Below are positions 7,434 to 14,313 of a stretch of DNA of 25,423 nt, in pieces. How positions within the stretch are numbered: the stretch's first letter is position 1; each line of letters begins with the position of its first letter. The notes below the pieces were generated by a model that was not told the origin of the DNA, made no database searches, and was given only the letters and a program-made list of their open reading frames with translations. This DNA comes from CAZOBJ01 sp964577825 (GTDB taxonomy: Bacteria > Planctomycetota > SZUA-567 > JAFGNG01). A program made the position numbers and the translations under genes. The stretch spans positions 1 to 25,423 of the forward strand of contig CAZOBJ010000039.1 in NCBI GenBank assembly GCA_964577825.1. The letters run 5' to 3'.

Positions 7434-7826
7434 TCACAGCGACAGCTTGGCGCTGCCCTCCCACAGGCCGTGGATGTTGCAGTAGATCACCGCGATGAGC
7501 TCGCCCGGCTTGTCGACCTTCACCTGGAACGCGGCGGCCGGGTCCGTGTGCAGGGTCAGGGCGTTCGCGCCCTTCGTACTGGCCCCGTGCGCCAGGAAGT
7601 CCGCCCGGCCCAAATGGTAGACCGGGCCCGCGCCCTCGGGCTTGTAGTACAGGCTCGCCCACGCGATGAAGTGCTCGCTCGTGTTCGGGTGGGGCACTTC
7701 CTTGCCCACCACCACGCGCGCGGTGAACGGCTCTCCGGACTGAATCCGCTCGGGCAGCTCGATCACAGGCACGTGCTTCTCGGTCTTCCAGTCGTCGCTC
7801 TTGATCGCGTCCCCGATCTTCGCCAT
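7434..7826 (-). CDS. Class II superoxide reductase (neelaredoxin type)
   Basis: 130 residues starting MAKIGDAIKSDD at ATG 7826 behind GAAAGGAGA. It lacks the N-terminal desulforedoxin cysteines, so it is the one-iron class II form. All active-site residues are visible: Glu16-Lys17-His18 (EKHVP), His46 (PHPNT), His52 (SEHFI), and Cys116 with His119 in YCNIHGLWE. These make the Fe(His)4(Cys) centre that reduces superoxide to H2O2 without releasing O2; Lys17 and Glu16 assist substrate binding and protonation. Such enzymes are typical of anaerobes and microaerophiles and take electrons from rubredoxin or similar proteins. It is the first gene of the minus-strand operon with OsmC, rhodanese and the transglutaminase-like protein. 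Confidence 0.95.
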   Translation of the reverse strand: MAKIGDAIKSDDWKTEKHVPVIELPERIQSGEPFTARVVVGKEVPHPNTSEHFIAWASLYYKPEGAGPVYHLGRADFLAHGASTKGANALTLHTDPAAAFQVKVDKPGELIAVIYCNIHGLWEGSAKLSL

Positions 7827-7940
7827 GCCACGGTCTCCTTTCTCGATGCCGCGAAACGCGTCTCACAATCCGCCGCACAGGTCGCCCGAACCGCCCCACG
7901 CGAGCCGGGTTGCGGGCCTGTGTGCCATCTGGGTTTTTTC

Positions 7941-7958
7941 TAGCAAGCCTGGTGCCAG
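7941..7958 (-). promoter_or_regulatory. Sigma-54 promoter of the superoxide reductase operon
   Basis: Minus-strand CTGGCACCAGGCTTGCTA matches the sigma-54 consensus YTGGCAC-N5-TTGCW with GG-N10-GC spacing. It is followed by an A-rich tract (AGAAAAAACCC). The start is expected near 7930, giving a leader of about 100 nt before ATG 7826. Confidence 0.75.
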
Positions 7959-7984
7959 CATGCGGATGCGCGCGCTTTCTCACC

Positions 7985-8236
7985 CCGCCCCCCCTTCACC
8001 CCCCGGGAGAGGGTCGGGAAGAGGGACGGTGCGCATGCTCACATTCGTGTCTGTCGCGAAATGCGCCCAGGCGGCAACAGCAACCTCTCCCTCCCCCTCA
8101 ACCCCCTCCCGAAGGGAGGGGATTTCCAAGTAGGCGGCGCCATGGGGTGGGTGTCTCGCCCGACGCGACCCGACGCTTCTCCGTCTGCGCGCGGTTCCCC
8201 CTCTCCCCCCGGGAGAGGGTCGGGGTGAGGGACGCG
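7985..8236. repeat. Palindromic repeat cluster between the NDH-2-like gene and superoxide reductase
   Basis: Contains a degenerate A unit (about 7989-8029), the connector GTGCGCATGCTCACATTCGTGTCTGTCGC (split here by variation), a B unit near 8085-8122 followed by the ATTTCCAAGTAGGC variant of the connector, and an A unit at about 8199-8234. The rest of 7827-8305 holds the sigma-54 site; no gene is seen. Confidence 0.85.
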
Positions 8237-8305
8237 ACGTACCCCTGCGCCGCGTTCTTGCTGCGAGAGAACGAATCGCCTCCTGCTTGCGCGTGCAGTC
8301 CCGAC

Positions 8306-9454
8306 TCAGCGCTCTGCGGGGGCAGGGCGCACGCGCGGCGCGGACAACAGGTCGCGCATCACGCCGCAGCGGTTCGCCCAACCGTACGAGCGCAACACGC
8401 ACATGAGATAGTGGAGCGCCATGGCGTCCCGGCCCGTGCTCGTGCGGCCGAGCACCTTGCCGCAGGCCCGGTTGTGCGCCATGGGCACCAGGTACCCCGG
8501 GTCGTGCGGACGCCAGGCGCGCAGGCGCTCGCCGCGGGCCAGGCACAGGAGATTGGCCGCGGCCCGCGCGCCCCCGCTCAAGGAGAACTGCACGGACATG
8601 CGCAGGGGCCGGCCGTCCCGCTGGAACGCGGCCGCGTCCCCGGCGGCGAACACCGGCCCGTCCACGCACAGGTGCGGGTCGACCCGCAGCCGGCCCGCGC
8701 CCACGGTCGGAAAGGGAAGGGTCTTGACGTACTCCGGCGCGCGGAACCCGGCCACCCATACGAGGAGCGCCCGGTCGAACCGCTCGCCCGACTTCAACGT
8801 CACGGTGCGCGCCTCTGTGGTCTCCACCGTGGTCTCCAGGCGCGTCTCGATGCCCAGGGACGCGACCTCACGGTGCACGTAGTCCTGGAACGGCTCGGGC
8901 AGGCGGGCGCACAAGCGCGGGCCCAGGTCCACGAGCAGGATGCGCCGCGCGAGCCCCCGCACGCGGCAGGCGCGCCACAGGTTCGTGGCCACCTCCACGC
9001 CCGTGTAGCTGCCGCCGACCACGACCAAGGTCTCGTACCCCGGGTCGGCCGCGGCCTCGCGCAGGCGCGCGGCGTCCTCGGTCGAATGGAAGGTGTAGGC
9101 CCGTTCGCGCAGGGCGTGCATGCCGTGGAAGTGGGTCACCGAGCCGCTCGCCACGAGCAAGGCGTCGTACCCGAGGGCGCCGCCGGTGGTCTCTACGGTG
9201 CGGGTCTCGACATCCACGGCGCGCACGGCCGCCCTCCGGTGCGTGAAGCGCCACCGCCGCGCGGCCCGCGCGTACGGATACACGAGGTGCGCGGGCGCCA
9301 TGTCCCGGCCCACCACGTCCGGCAAGAGCGGCAGCGCGTGGTGCCCGTCCCGCGGGTCCACGAGCACGGCCTCCACCTCGCCCCGCGCGCGCCCCAGGAT
9401 GCGCAGGGCCGAGAGCCCCGCGTACCCGCCGCCGATCACCACCACGCGCTGCAT
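8306..9454 (-). CDS. NDH-2-type NAD(P)/FAD-dependent oxidoreductase
   Basis: 382 residues from ATG 9454 (MQRVVVIGGGYAGLSALRIL), which shows the FAD-binding dinucleotide fold at once. A second dinucleotide motif, VVVGGSYTGVEVATNL, binds NAD(P)H, and FAAGDAAAF near the C-terminal third is the FAD-contacting signature of type II NADH dehydrogenases and sulfide:quinone reductases. The cysteine pair expected in sulfide:quinone reductase is not evident, so an NADH:quinone oxidoreductase or related quinone-linked enzyme is the best call. Its start overlaps the UbiA stop by 19 bp, so the two are translationally linked, and it probably uses the quinone made by the two upstream genes. No transmembrane helix is apparent. 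Confidence 0.88.
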   Translation of the reverse strand: MQRVVVIGGGYAGLSALRILGRARGEVEAVLVDPRDGHHALPLLPDVVGRDMAPAHLVYPYARAARRWRFTHRRAAVRAVDVETRTVETTGGALGYDALLVASGSVTHFHGMHALRERAYTFHSTEDAARLREAAADPGYETLVVVGGSYTGVEVATNLWRACRVRGLARRILLVDLGPRLCARLPEPFQDYVHREVASLGIETRLETTVETTEARTVTLKSGERFDRALLVWVAGFRAPEYVKTLPFPTVGAGRLRVDPHLCVDGPVFAAGDAAAFQRDGRPLRMSVQFSLSGGARAAANLLCLARGERLRAWRPHDPGYLVPMAHNRACGKVLGRTSTGRDAMALHYLMCVLRSYGWANRCGVMRDLLSAPRVRPAPAER

Positions 9455-10494
9455 AGCGCCTCTCCGATCAGGGCCAGAGACACGATCGCGTGCAGGCCCA
9501 GGGCGAGCCGTGAGGAGCGCACGAGTGCGCGCTTCTCCGCCCAGTCCCAACGCAGGATGCGCGCGGCCCGCCATCCCAGGGGCGCGCCCGCGAACGCGAC
9601 AAGCGCCACGGGCCGCAGCCACCCGGCCGCCACCGACCCGAGGATGGCCGCGAACGCCCCGGCCGCGAGCCCGCTGAACAAGAGATACCCCCGCCGCGCG
9701 CCCAGCGTCGTGACGAGCGTGTGCTTGCCGGCCGCGGCGTCCTCGGCGGCGTCGGGCACTTCGTTGGCCACGAGCACCGCGGCGATCAGGCACGCGAACG
9801 GCGCGGACAGCGCCAGGACGCGCAGCGTTGGAACCGCGCCCGTCTGCGCGAACGCGCCCGCGCCCACGGCCATGAGGCCGAAGACCAGGAACACCGTGGC
9901 CTCGCCCAGGCGCCGGTACCCGAGGCGCAGGGGCGGCGCGGTGTAGGCCCACCCCAGGCCCAGGGCCCCGGCGAAGAGGACGAGGGCCCCGGGCCGGCCC
10001 AGGGTCCACGCGAGCGCCGCGGCCGCGAGCGCGGCGACCACTGCCAGGCCCAGGGCCGCGCAGAGGTAGGCCCCTGGGCAGAGCCGCCCCTGCTGGATGA
10101 GCTTGGACCCGCCGAAGAACGCGTAGTACTCCGGGTCTTGGCTGTCCGCGCCCGCGCGTGCGTCCGCGTAGTCGTTCATGGCGTTGGCCGAGAGCGCGGT
10201 CGCGGCCACGGCCGCCAGGCCCAGCGCGAATCGGCCCGCGCGCAGGGGTCCCTGTGCCAACAGCGCGCCGTACGTATAGGGCAGCAACGATGCGGGCAGG
10301 AACGCCACGCGCAGCGCGCGCGCCCAGGTGCGCACGGGTGCCCCCTGCGCCCTGCCGCCTCTCCCTTCGGGAGAGGGTCGGGGTGAGGGACGGCTCTTCT
10401 CCCTCTCCCCTCGGGACAGGGCCGAGACGAGGTACGGCTCTTCTCCCTCTCCCCCCGGGAGAGGGCCGGGGTGAGGGACCTCACGCACGGTCAC
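9436..10494 (-). CDS. UbiA-family prenyltransferase (MenA-like) with an N-terminal repeat-derived insertion
   Basis: The membrane core starts near TWARALRVAFLPASLLPY and has the first Asp-rich motif NDYADARAGAD and the second NEVPDAAEDAAAGKHTL, both needed to bind Mg2+ and prenyl diphosphate, plus about eight hydrophobic helices. NEVPD...GKHTL resembles enzymes prenylating 1,4-dihydroxy-2-naphthoate for menaquinone, but aromatic substrate is not certain. Two starts are possible. GTG 10494 overlaps the previous stop as GTGA, a classic coupling signal, giving 352 residues; about 45-50 residues after the first five codons are then encoded by three palindromic repeat units. GTG 10335 behind AGGGGG gives a normal 299 residues. 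Either way the repeats sit between the old start and the catalytic core without a stop codon. Confidence 0.88.
   Translation of the reverse strand: MTVREVPHPGPLPGGEGEEPYLVSALSRGEREKSRPSPRPSPEGRGGRAQGAPVRTWARALRVAFLPASLLPYTYGALLAQGPLRAGRFALGLAAVAATALSANAMNDYADARAGADSQDPEYYAFFGGSKLIQQGRLCPGAYLCAALGLAVVAALAAAALAWTLGRPGALVLFAGALGLGWAYTAPPLRLGYRRLGEATVFLVFGLMAVGAGAFAQTGAVPTLRVLALSAPFACLIAAVLVANEVPDAAEDAAAGKHTLVTTLGARRGYLLFSGLAAGAFAAILGSVAAGWLRPVALVAFAGAPLGWRAARILRWDWAEKRALVRSSRLALGLHAIVSLALIGEALCSAWW
10357..10480. repeat. Three palindromic repeat units within the UbiA 5' region
   Basis: A units at about 10358-10393, 10399-10437 (degenerate: GGGACAGGGCCGAGACGAGG) and 10446-10479, joined by CTCTTCT. 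They lie between the GTG at 10494 and the conserved UbiA core and stay open in the UbiA frame. Confidence 0.9.
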
Positions 10495-11930
10495 GGTGCC
10501 GCCTCCTGCCTGGACGCCGTCGACGCAGCCGCCTCCACGGCCGGTGCGTCGACCCCACCCTGGCCTTCGCCGCCGCAAGCAACGGGCCCCAGGTACGCGT
10601 CCAGCATCCGGTCCATGGCCCGCCGCGCCGAGGCCCGCATGCCCAGACGCTCGGCGACCTGCGCGGCGCGGCGGTGGATGCGCGCGGCCTCGTCCCGGGC
10701 CGCGGCCAGGGCCCCGCACTCGCGCAACAGCTCGACGAGCGCCCGGCGCGCGGGGGGCGTGTCCTCAGGCGCCTGGTAGAAGCCGGCCAGCCGCGCGCGC
10801 ACCCGGCGCCCCGCCCGGCTCGCCGCCCAGACCACGGGCAGCATGAGCGCGGTCTCCTCGCGAAGGGGCGCGTCCGCGGCGGGCCGGGCCTGCGCATAGG
10901 CGTGCAGGTCGCGCAGGTCGTCCCGGATCTGGTACACCCGGCCCAGGGCCCGCCCCCAGGCGGCCAGCCGGCGCCTCTCGCGCGCGGGCGCGCCCGCGAG
11001 CACGGCCGCCGTGCACAGGGGCGCCACGAACGTGTACCGGCCGGTCTTGTTGTCGTACAGCCGAAGCGCGGCGCGGGGGTCCGGGTCGCCGCGCGGCGCG
11101 GCGCGCGTGGCCACCTCCAGGTACGCGCCCCCGGCCGTGTGCATGGCCAGCCGCGTCAAAAGCTCGAGCGACGCGCGCACGCGCTCGGGCGCGGCCTCGG
11201 TCTGCGCAAAGGCCTCCATGGCCCCGGCGTGCAACAGGTCCCCGGCCAGCATGGCCAGCGCTCGTCCCTGGCGCTCGTAGGCCCTCCTCGTCTCCCCCCG
11301 CGGAACGGGTGAGGCGAGGGCCGGTCCTTCTTCCTCTCCCTTCGGGAGAGGGTAGGGGTGGGGGCCGGGTCGCGCGCTCTCATTCGTCTCTCTCACACTG
11401 CCCCCCTTCGCCGCCGCATCAACCTCTCCCTCCCCCTCACCCCCTCCCGGAGGGAGGGGGGGCGACTCCCTCTCCCTTTGGGAGAGGGTTGGGGTGAGGC
11501 ACCGCTCTTCTCTCCTCGAAAGGGGGTTGGGGTGAGGGACGGTGCGCGCGCGCTCCTTCGTGCCTCTCGCCAGATCCGCCCAAGGCCGGGCGGCGCCCTC
11601 GGCGAGCGCCTGGGCCAGGCGCACGTGCAGGGACGGCGCGCCGCGGCGCTCGGGCGTGTTGTCGGCCAGGTCGTCGTGGATCAGCGCGAAGGTGTGCAGA
11701 AGCTCCAGGCCCACGGCCGCAGGCAGGGGGTCGGGCGCGCCGCGGGGCGCATACCCCCGGTGGGCGCACAGGAAGAGGAGCGGGCGCAGCCGCTTGCCGC
11801 CCTCGCGCACATAGTCGCCGAGCACGGCCCCCAGGCCCGGAACCCCGTCCGGCGCAGGGAACCGGTCCGCGTACGCGGCCAGCCGGTCGCCGAGCGCCCG
11901 GTCGAACGCGGCTCGCAACTCGTCAAGCAT
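10491..11930 (-). CDS. Polyprenyl diphosphate synthase with an in-frame repeat insertion of about 95 residues
   Basis: 479 residues from ATG 11930 (MLDELRAAF); a GTG at 11963 is an alternative. Conserved E-isoprenyl synthase motifs are in order: GGKRLRP (44-50), first Asp-rich motif HDDLADN (Asp86, 87, 90) with RRGAPSLH, then AMLAGDLLHA (226-235), KTGRYTF near 295, and second Asp-rich motif YQIRDDLRD (337-341). Normally about 25 residues separate RRGxPxxH from LAGD. Here about 95 extra residues (roughly 122-215) intervene, encoded by the same palindromic repeats that fill the intergenic regions, read in frame with no stop. The enzyme condenses isopentenyl units into a prenyl chain, likely the quinone tail attached by the UbiA protein. 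Without the insertion the length would be about 385. It may be functional with a surface loop, or inactive. Confidence 0.88.
   Translation of the reverse strand: MLDELRAAFDRALGDRLAAYADRFPAPDGVPGLGAVLGDYVREGGKRLRPLLFLCAHRGYAPRGAPDPLPAAVGLELLHTFALIHDDLADNTPERRGAPSLHVRLAQALAEGAARPWADLARGTKERARTVPHPNPLSRREERCLTPTLSQRERESPPLPPGGGEGEGEVDAAAKGGSVRETNESARPGPHPYPLPKGEEEGPALASPVPRGETRRAYERQGRALAMLAGDLLHAGAMEAFAQTEAAPERVRASLELLTRLAMHTAGGAYLEVATRAAPRGDPDPRAALRLYDNKTGRYTFVAPLCTAAVLAGAPARERRRLAAWGRALGRVYQIRDDLRDLHAYAQARPAADAPLREETALMLPVVWAASRAGRRVRARLAGFYQAPEDTPPARRALVELLRECGALAAARDEAARIHRRAAQVAERLGMRASARRAMDRMLDAYLGPVACGGEGQGGVDAPAVEAAASTASRQEAAP
11285..11545. repeat. Palindromic repeat block inserted inside the polyprenyl synthase gene
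   Basis: It comprises a degenerate A unit (about 11290-11325), an A unit (11333-11368), the standard connector with CGCGCGCTCTCATTCGTCTC, an opposite-orientation B unit (about 11421-11462), an A unit (11469-11504) and a degenerate one to 11545. The composition and order match the intergenic clusters, but here it is flanked on both sides by conserved synthase coding sequence. Confidence 0.92.
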
Positions 11931-12044
11931 CACGGCCGCCCCGAATCGGAAAGCAGCCCTCACCCTGCTTGGCTGAAGCTACGGAGGGCTCTGCCTCACG
12001 GCGTCCGCGGGCCCGGACCTTGTGCACGCCAGGACCTGGCCCAG

Positions 12045-12280
12045 GGCCTGCGTAGCCTTGGCGAAGGCCTCTTCCGCGAACGCCATGGAGCCCTTTTCTC
12101 TGCACCCGCACGGAGGTGGACCCATGCCGCGTGGAACGGGGGGGCCGAAGGCCTGCGAAGCCTTGGCGAAGGCCTCCTCCGCGAACGCTACGGAGCCCTT
12201 TTCCCTGCACCCGCACTGAGGTGGACCCATGCCGCGTGGAACGTGGGGGCCGAAGGCCTGCGAAGCCTTGGCGAAGCAGG
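12045..12280. repeat. 105-bp direct tandem repeat, about 2.3 copies
   Basis: Copies begin with GGCCTGCG at 12045, 12150 and 12255, a period of exactly 105 bp; the third is truncated at the doxX end. Each copy has GCCTTGGCGAAGGCCT, then CTCCGCGAACGCTACGGAG (an inverted repeat), then CCCTTTTCCCTGCACCCGCA and AGGTGGACCCATGCCGCG. No gene was supported in 11931-12281; short ORFs in it vary between copies and look accidental. It separates the encapsulin/DoxX operon from the quinone operon, both on the minus strand. Confidence 0.9.
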
Positions 12281-12281
12281 C

Positions 12282-12913
12282 TCATCCCCAGCACCGGCGG
12301 GCCAGGGCCGGGATCTTCGCGGCCAGGGACATGCGGCCCGCGCCCGCGATCAGGNNNNNNNNNNNNNNNNNNNNNNNNNNNNNNNNNNNNNNNNNNNNNN
12401 NNNNNNNNNNNNNNNNNNNNNNNNNNNNNNNNNNNNNNNNNNNNNNNNNNNNNNGGCCAGGGCCGGGATCTTCGCGGCCAGGGACATGCGGCCCGCGCCC
12501 GCGATCAGGAGCGCCAGGCACGCGGTCCCGGTCTCGGCCGGGTGGCTCCACGTGCCGAACCCGTCACCGGCGTTCAGGTGCATGGCCAGGGCCACGATCA
12601 TCACGATGGTCAGGAGCGCGGCGCACGGGCGCACGAACAGCCCGAGCACGAGCCCCAGGCCGCCCAGCGTCTCCACGAGCGCGGCCGCGAGGCCCCAGGC
12701 CTGGGCGCCGGACGCGATGCCGAAGACCTGCATGGCCCCGCCGACCCCGGACCACGTGTCCGGCCCGGCGGCGAGCTTCATGATCCCGTGGACCATGAAC
12801 AGGCCGCCGATCCCCAGCCGCAGGACCAGGAGCCCCGCGTGCACGCACGTCTTGTCGCTCGCGGCCGTCGACGGCCGGGCCGACGGGGCGGGCTCCGATG
12901 GCGGCGCGTTCAT
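12282..12913 (-). CDS. DoxX family membrane protein, interrupted by a probably false assembly gap
   Basis: ATG 12913 opens a soluble stretch (MNAPPSEPAPSARPST) followed by hydrophobic helices containing LVLRLGIGGLFMVHGIMKL, FGIASGAQAWGLAAALVE, and LGLVLGLFVRPCAALLTIVM, the DoxX layout of four helices. The N gap appears to interrupt it, but the 55 bp before and after the gap are identical. Merging them gives 159 codons in frame, 158 residues ending PALARRCWG, a normal DoxX length. DoxX proteins are linked to thiol/redox and oxidative stress systems. It follows encapsulin by 49 bp on the same strand; a role in supplying or balancing redox for the compartment is inference. Confidence 0.85.
12355..12454. 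other. Assembly gap 2 (100 N), probably of zero length
   Basis: Exactly 100 N inside doxX. The left flank (12300-12354) and right flank (12455-12509) are the same 55 bases, as expected when two overlapping contigs are joined without merging. Confidence 0.95.
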
Positions 12914-12962
12914 GGGACGTCCTCCTTGCCTTGCGGGTCGGCGAATCGGACCTGCGCGCCGG

Positions 12963-13769
12963 TCACTGCAGCACGCACACGGCCTCGGGCACGGCCAGGC
13001 GCAGGGCCAGGGTCTCAGAGACCACGAACTCGTAGTCGCCCGCGTCCGGGCCCACGAACCCCACGGACAGGTCTTGGCCCAGCACGATGGACGCGAACTG
13101 GCGCCCGGCGGCCACGAGCACCCCACCCTTGGAAAGCGCCGGGGCCTTGACCACGCCGTCGGTGACGAGCTGACGCAGGTGGTCGAGCTCCAGCGCATTG
13201 CCCTGGGGATAGCGGCGCAACAGCCGGTTGTACCGCATCGCGTTGAGCGCCACGGTGTAGGGCCCGTGGAACCCGGCGCGGTCCAGCTTGTCCACGGCCG
13301 CGATCAGGTCCTCGATGGCCTGCCCGACCTCATCCCAGGCGCCCAGCTTGTGCGCGGCCGCGCCCTGTCCGGTCAAGAGGCCCAGGGCGCCGACCTTCTT
13401 GTCCCCGTCGAACAGGAGCGCGTCCTCGCGCTGTGCGCAGGCCACGCCGCCCTGCACCGCGTCGCGCAGGTCCAGGGGCGCGCCCATGCTCACGTGCGCG
13501 GCGATGTCGCGCTTGGGGATGCGAAAGCCCGCCTGGATGCCCACCAGGGGCTGGACGCCGCTGGCCGTGACGCTCACCTCCTCGCCCTCGTGCAGGGTCT
13601 GTTCCGGGCCGGGGATGGACTTGAGCCCCAGTCCGTGCGGCCCGTCGGTGTGCAAAAGCCGCCGCGCGCACAGGCGAGTCTTGGCGGTCTCGATGACCGC
13701 CTCGTCGATGCGCGCCCAGACCTGCGGACCAAAGGGCGCCTCGTCTCGGTGCAGGTAATCCTCAGCCAT
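12963..13769 (-). CDS. enc: Encapsulin shell protein (family 1, linocin M18-like)
   Basis: 268 residues, the standard size for a HK97-fold family 1 encapsulin. It starts MAEDYLHRDEAPFGPQVWAR at ATG 13769 behind GAGAGGAT; the sequence then shows the typical WARIDEAVIETAKTRLCARR, DGPHGLGLKSIPG, segment AQREDALLFDGDKKVGALGLL, YTVALNAMRYNRLLR and the closing SETLALRLAVPEAVCVL. Shell monomers assemble into a hollow icosahedral compartment with pores. The cargo is most likely the ferritin-like protein encoded 55 bp upstream, whose tail looks like an encapsulin-docking peptide. Such compartments store iron as ferric mineral and protect against oxidative damage. The subunit number (60 or 180) cannot be told from sequence. 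Confidence 0.95.
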   Translation of the reverse strand: MAEDYLHRDEAPFGPQVWARIDEAVIETAKTRLCARRLLHTDGPHGLGLKSIPGPEQTLHEGEEVSVTASGVQPLVGIQAGFRIPKRDIAAHVSMGAPLDLRDAVQGGVACAQREDALLFDGDKKVGALGLLTGQGAAAHKLGAWDEVGQAIEDLIAAVDKLDRAGFHGPYTVALNAMRYNRLLRRYPQGNALELDHLRQLVTDGVVKAPALSKGGVLVAAGRQFASIVLGQDLSVGFVGPDAGDYEFVVSETLALRLAVPEAVCVLQ

Positions 13770-13793
13770 ATCCGTATCCTCTCCGGTTCCAGG

Positions 13794-13821
13794 GGCCGCC
13801 TGCGCGAGGGCCCGGGCGGCC
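13794..13821 (-). promoter_or_regulatory. Intercistronic hairpin after the encapsulated ferritin gene
   Basis: GGCCGCC (13794-13800) and GGCGGCC (13815-13821) form a 7-bp stem just 3' of the ferritin stop codon (13824) and before encapsulin. No T run follows. It could stabilise the upstream mRNA and set the cargo to shell ratio (inference). Confidence 0.35.
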
Positions 13822-13823
13822 GG

Positions 13824-14201
13824 TCAGTCCTTTTTCAAATCGCCCACCGAGGGCACGGACTCGCCCTCCGGGGTCTCGGCCTCCGGCCGCGCGGCCGGCG
13901 ACTCGGTCTCCTCGGCCATCTCCTTGACCTCGGCGATGCCGTGGCCCATCCACTCCTGTTCGTCGGGCAACAGCAGGTTCAAGAGCTGCTGGAACTCGCC
14001 CGCGTGCTCGCGCTCTTCGTTGGCCACGTCCTGGAACACCTTCTTGGCGAGCGCATTGTCCGTGGCGTCGGCCATGGCCTCGTACAGGTGGATGGCCTCC
14101 TCCTCGGCGGACAGGGCCAGTCGCACCGCGCGCGAAAGCTCGCGCGCGCTCAACTTGCGGTCCGGCGCCAGACCGCTGAACGGATTCAAGAACTCCGGCA
14201 T
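13824..14201 (-). CDS. Encapsulated ferritin-like protein (EncFtn cargo)
   Basis: 125 residues from ATG 14201 behind AAGGAGGGG. It has only two core helices, as in demi-ferritins that must dimerise to build the di-iron ferroxidase site. Helix 1 carries SAEEEAIHLYEAM (Glu34/35) and helix 2 carries NEEREHAGEF with the ExxH pair Glu63 and His66, equivalent to the characterised EncFtn ligands. A Pro/Glu-rich linker (about 95-115) ends in SVGDLKKD, which resembles the C-terminal peptide that docks cargo into encapsulin shells. The encapsulin gene is immediately downstream. It oxidises Fe2+ with O2 or peroxide inside the shell and passes iron into storage. Confidence 0.92.
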   Translation of the reverse strand: MPEFLNPFSGLAPDRKLSARELSRAVRLALSAEEEAIHLYEAMADATDNALAKKVFQDVANEEREHAGEFQQLLNLLLPDEQEWMGHGIAEVKEMAEETESPAARPEAETPEGESVPSVGDLKKD

Positions 14202-14287
14202 GGAACCCCTCCTTCCCGTGCTGGCTCAAGCCGCCCGCTCACGCCCCCTCGGGCCGCAAGCACGCGGCCGGCTGTGTGTCCTGCGTC

Positions 14288-14310
14288 AAACGGCCGGCGC
14301 ATGGCCGGCC
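14288..14310 (-). terminator. Hairpin after the ferredoxin gene, possible weak terminator or attenuator
   Basis: On the minus strand GGCCGGC-CATGC-GCCGGCC begins 3 nt after the ferredoxin stop and is followed only by GTTTG. The stem is strong but the T tract is weak, so read-through into the ferritin gene is likely. Confidence 0.35.
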
Positions 14311-14313
14311 CGT

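Noticed and set aside
8306..9454. Sulfide:quinone oxidoreductase instead of NDH-2
   Set aside because: The flavoprotein fold fits, but the cysteine pair required for sulfide oxidation is not evident and the gene overlaps quinone-biosynthesis genes.
12022..12230. Short ORFs in the 105-bp repeats
   Set aside because: They exist only because the repeat unit is open in that frame and differ between copies; no ribosome site.
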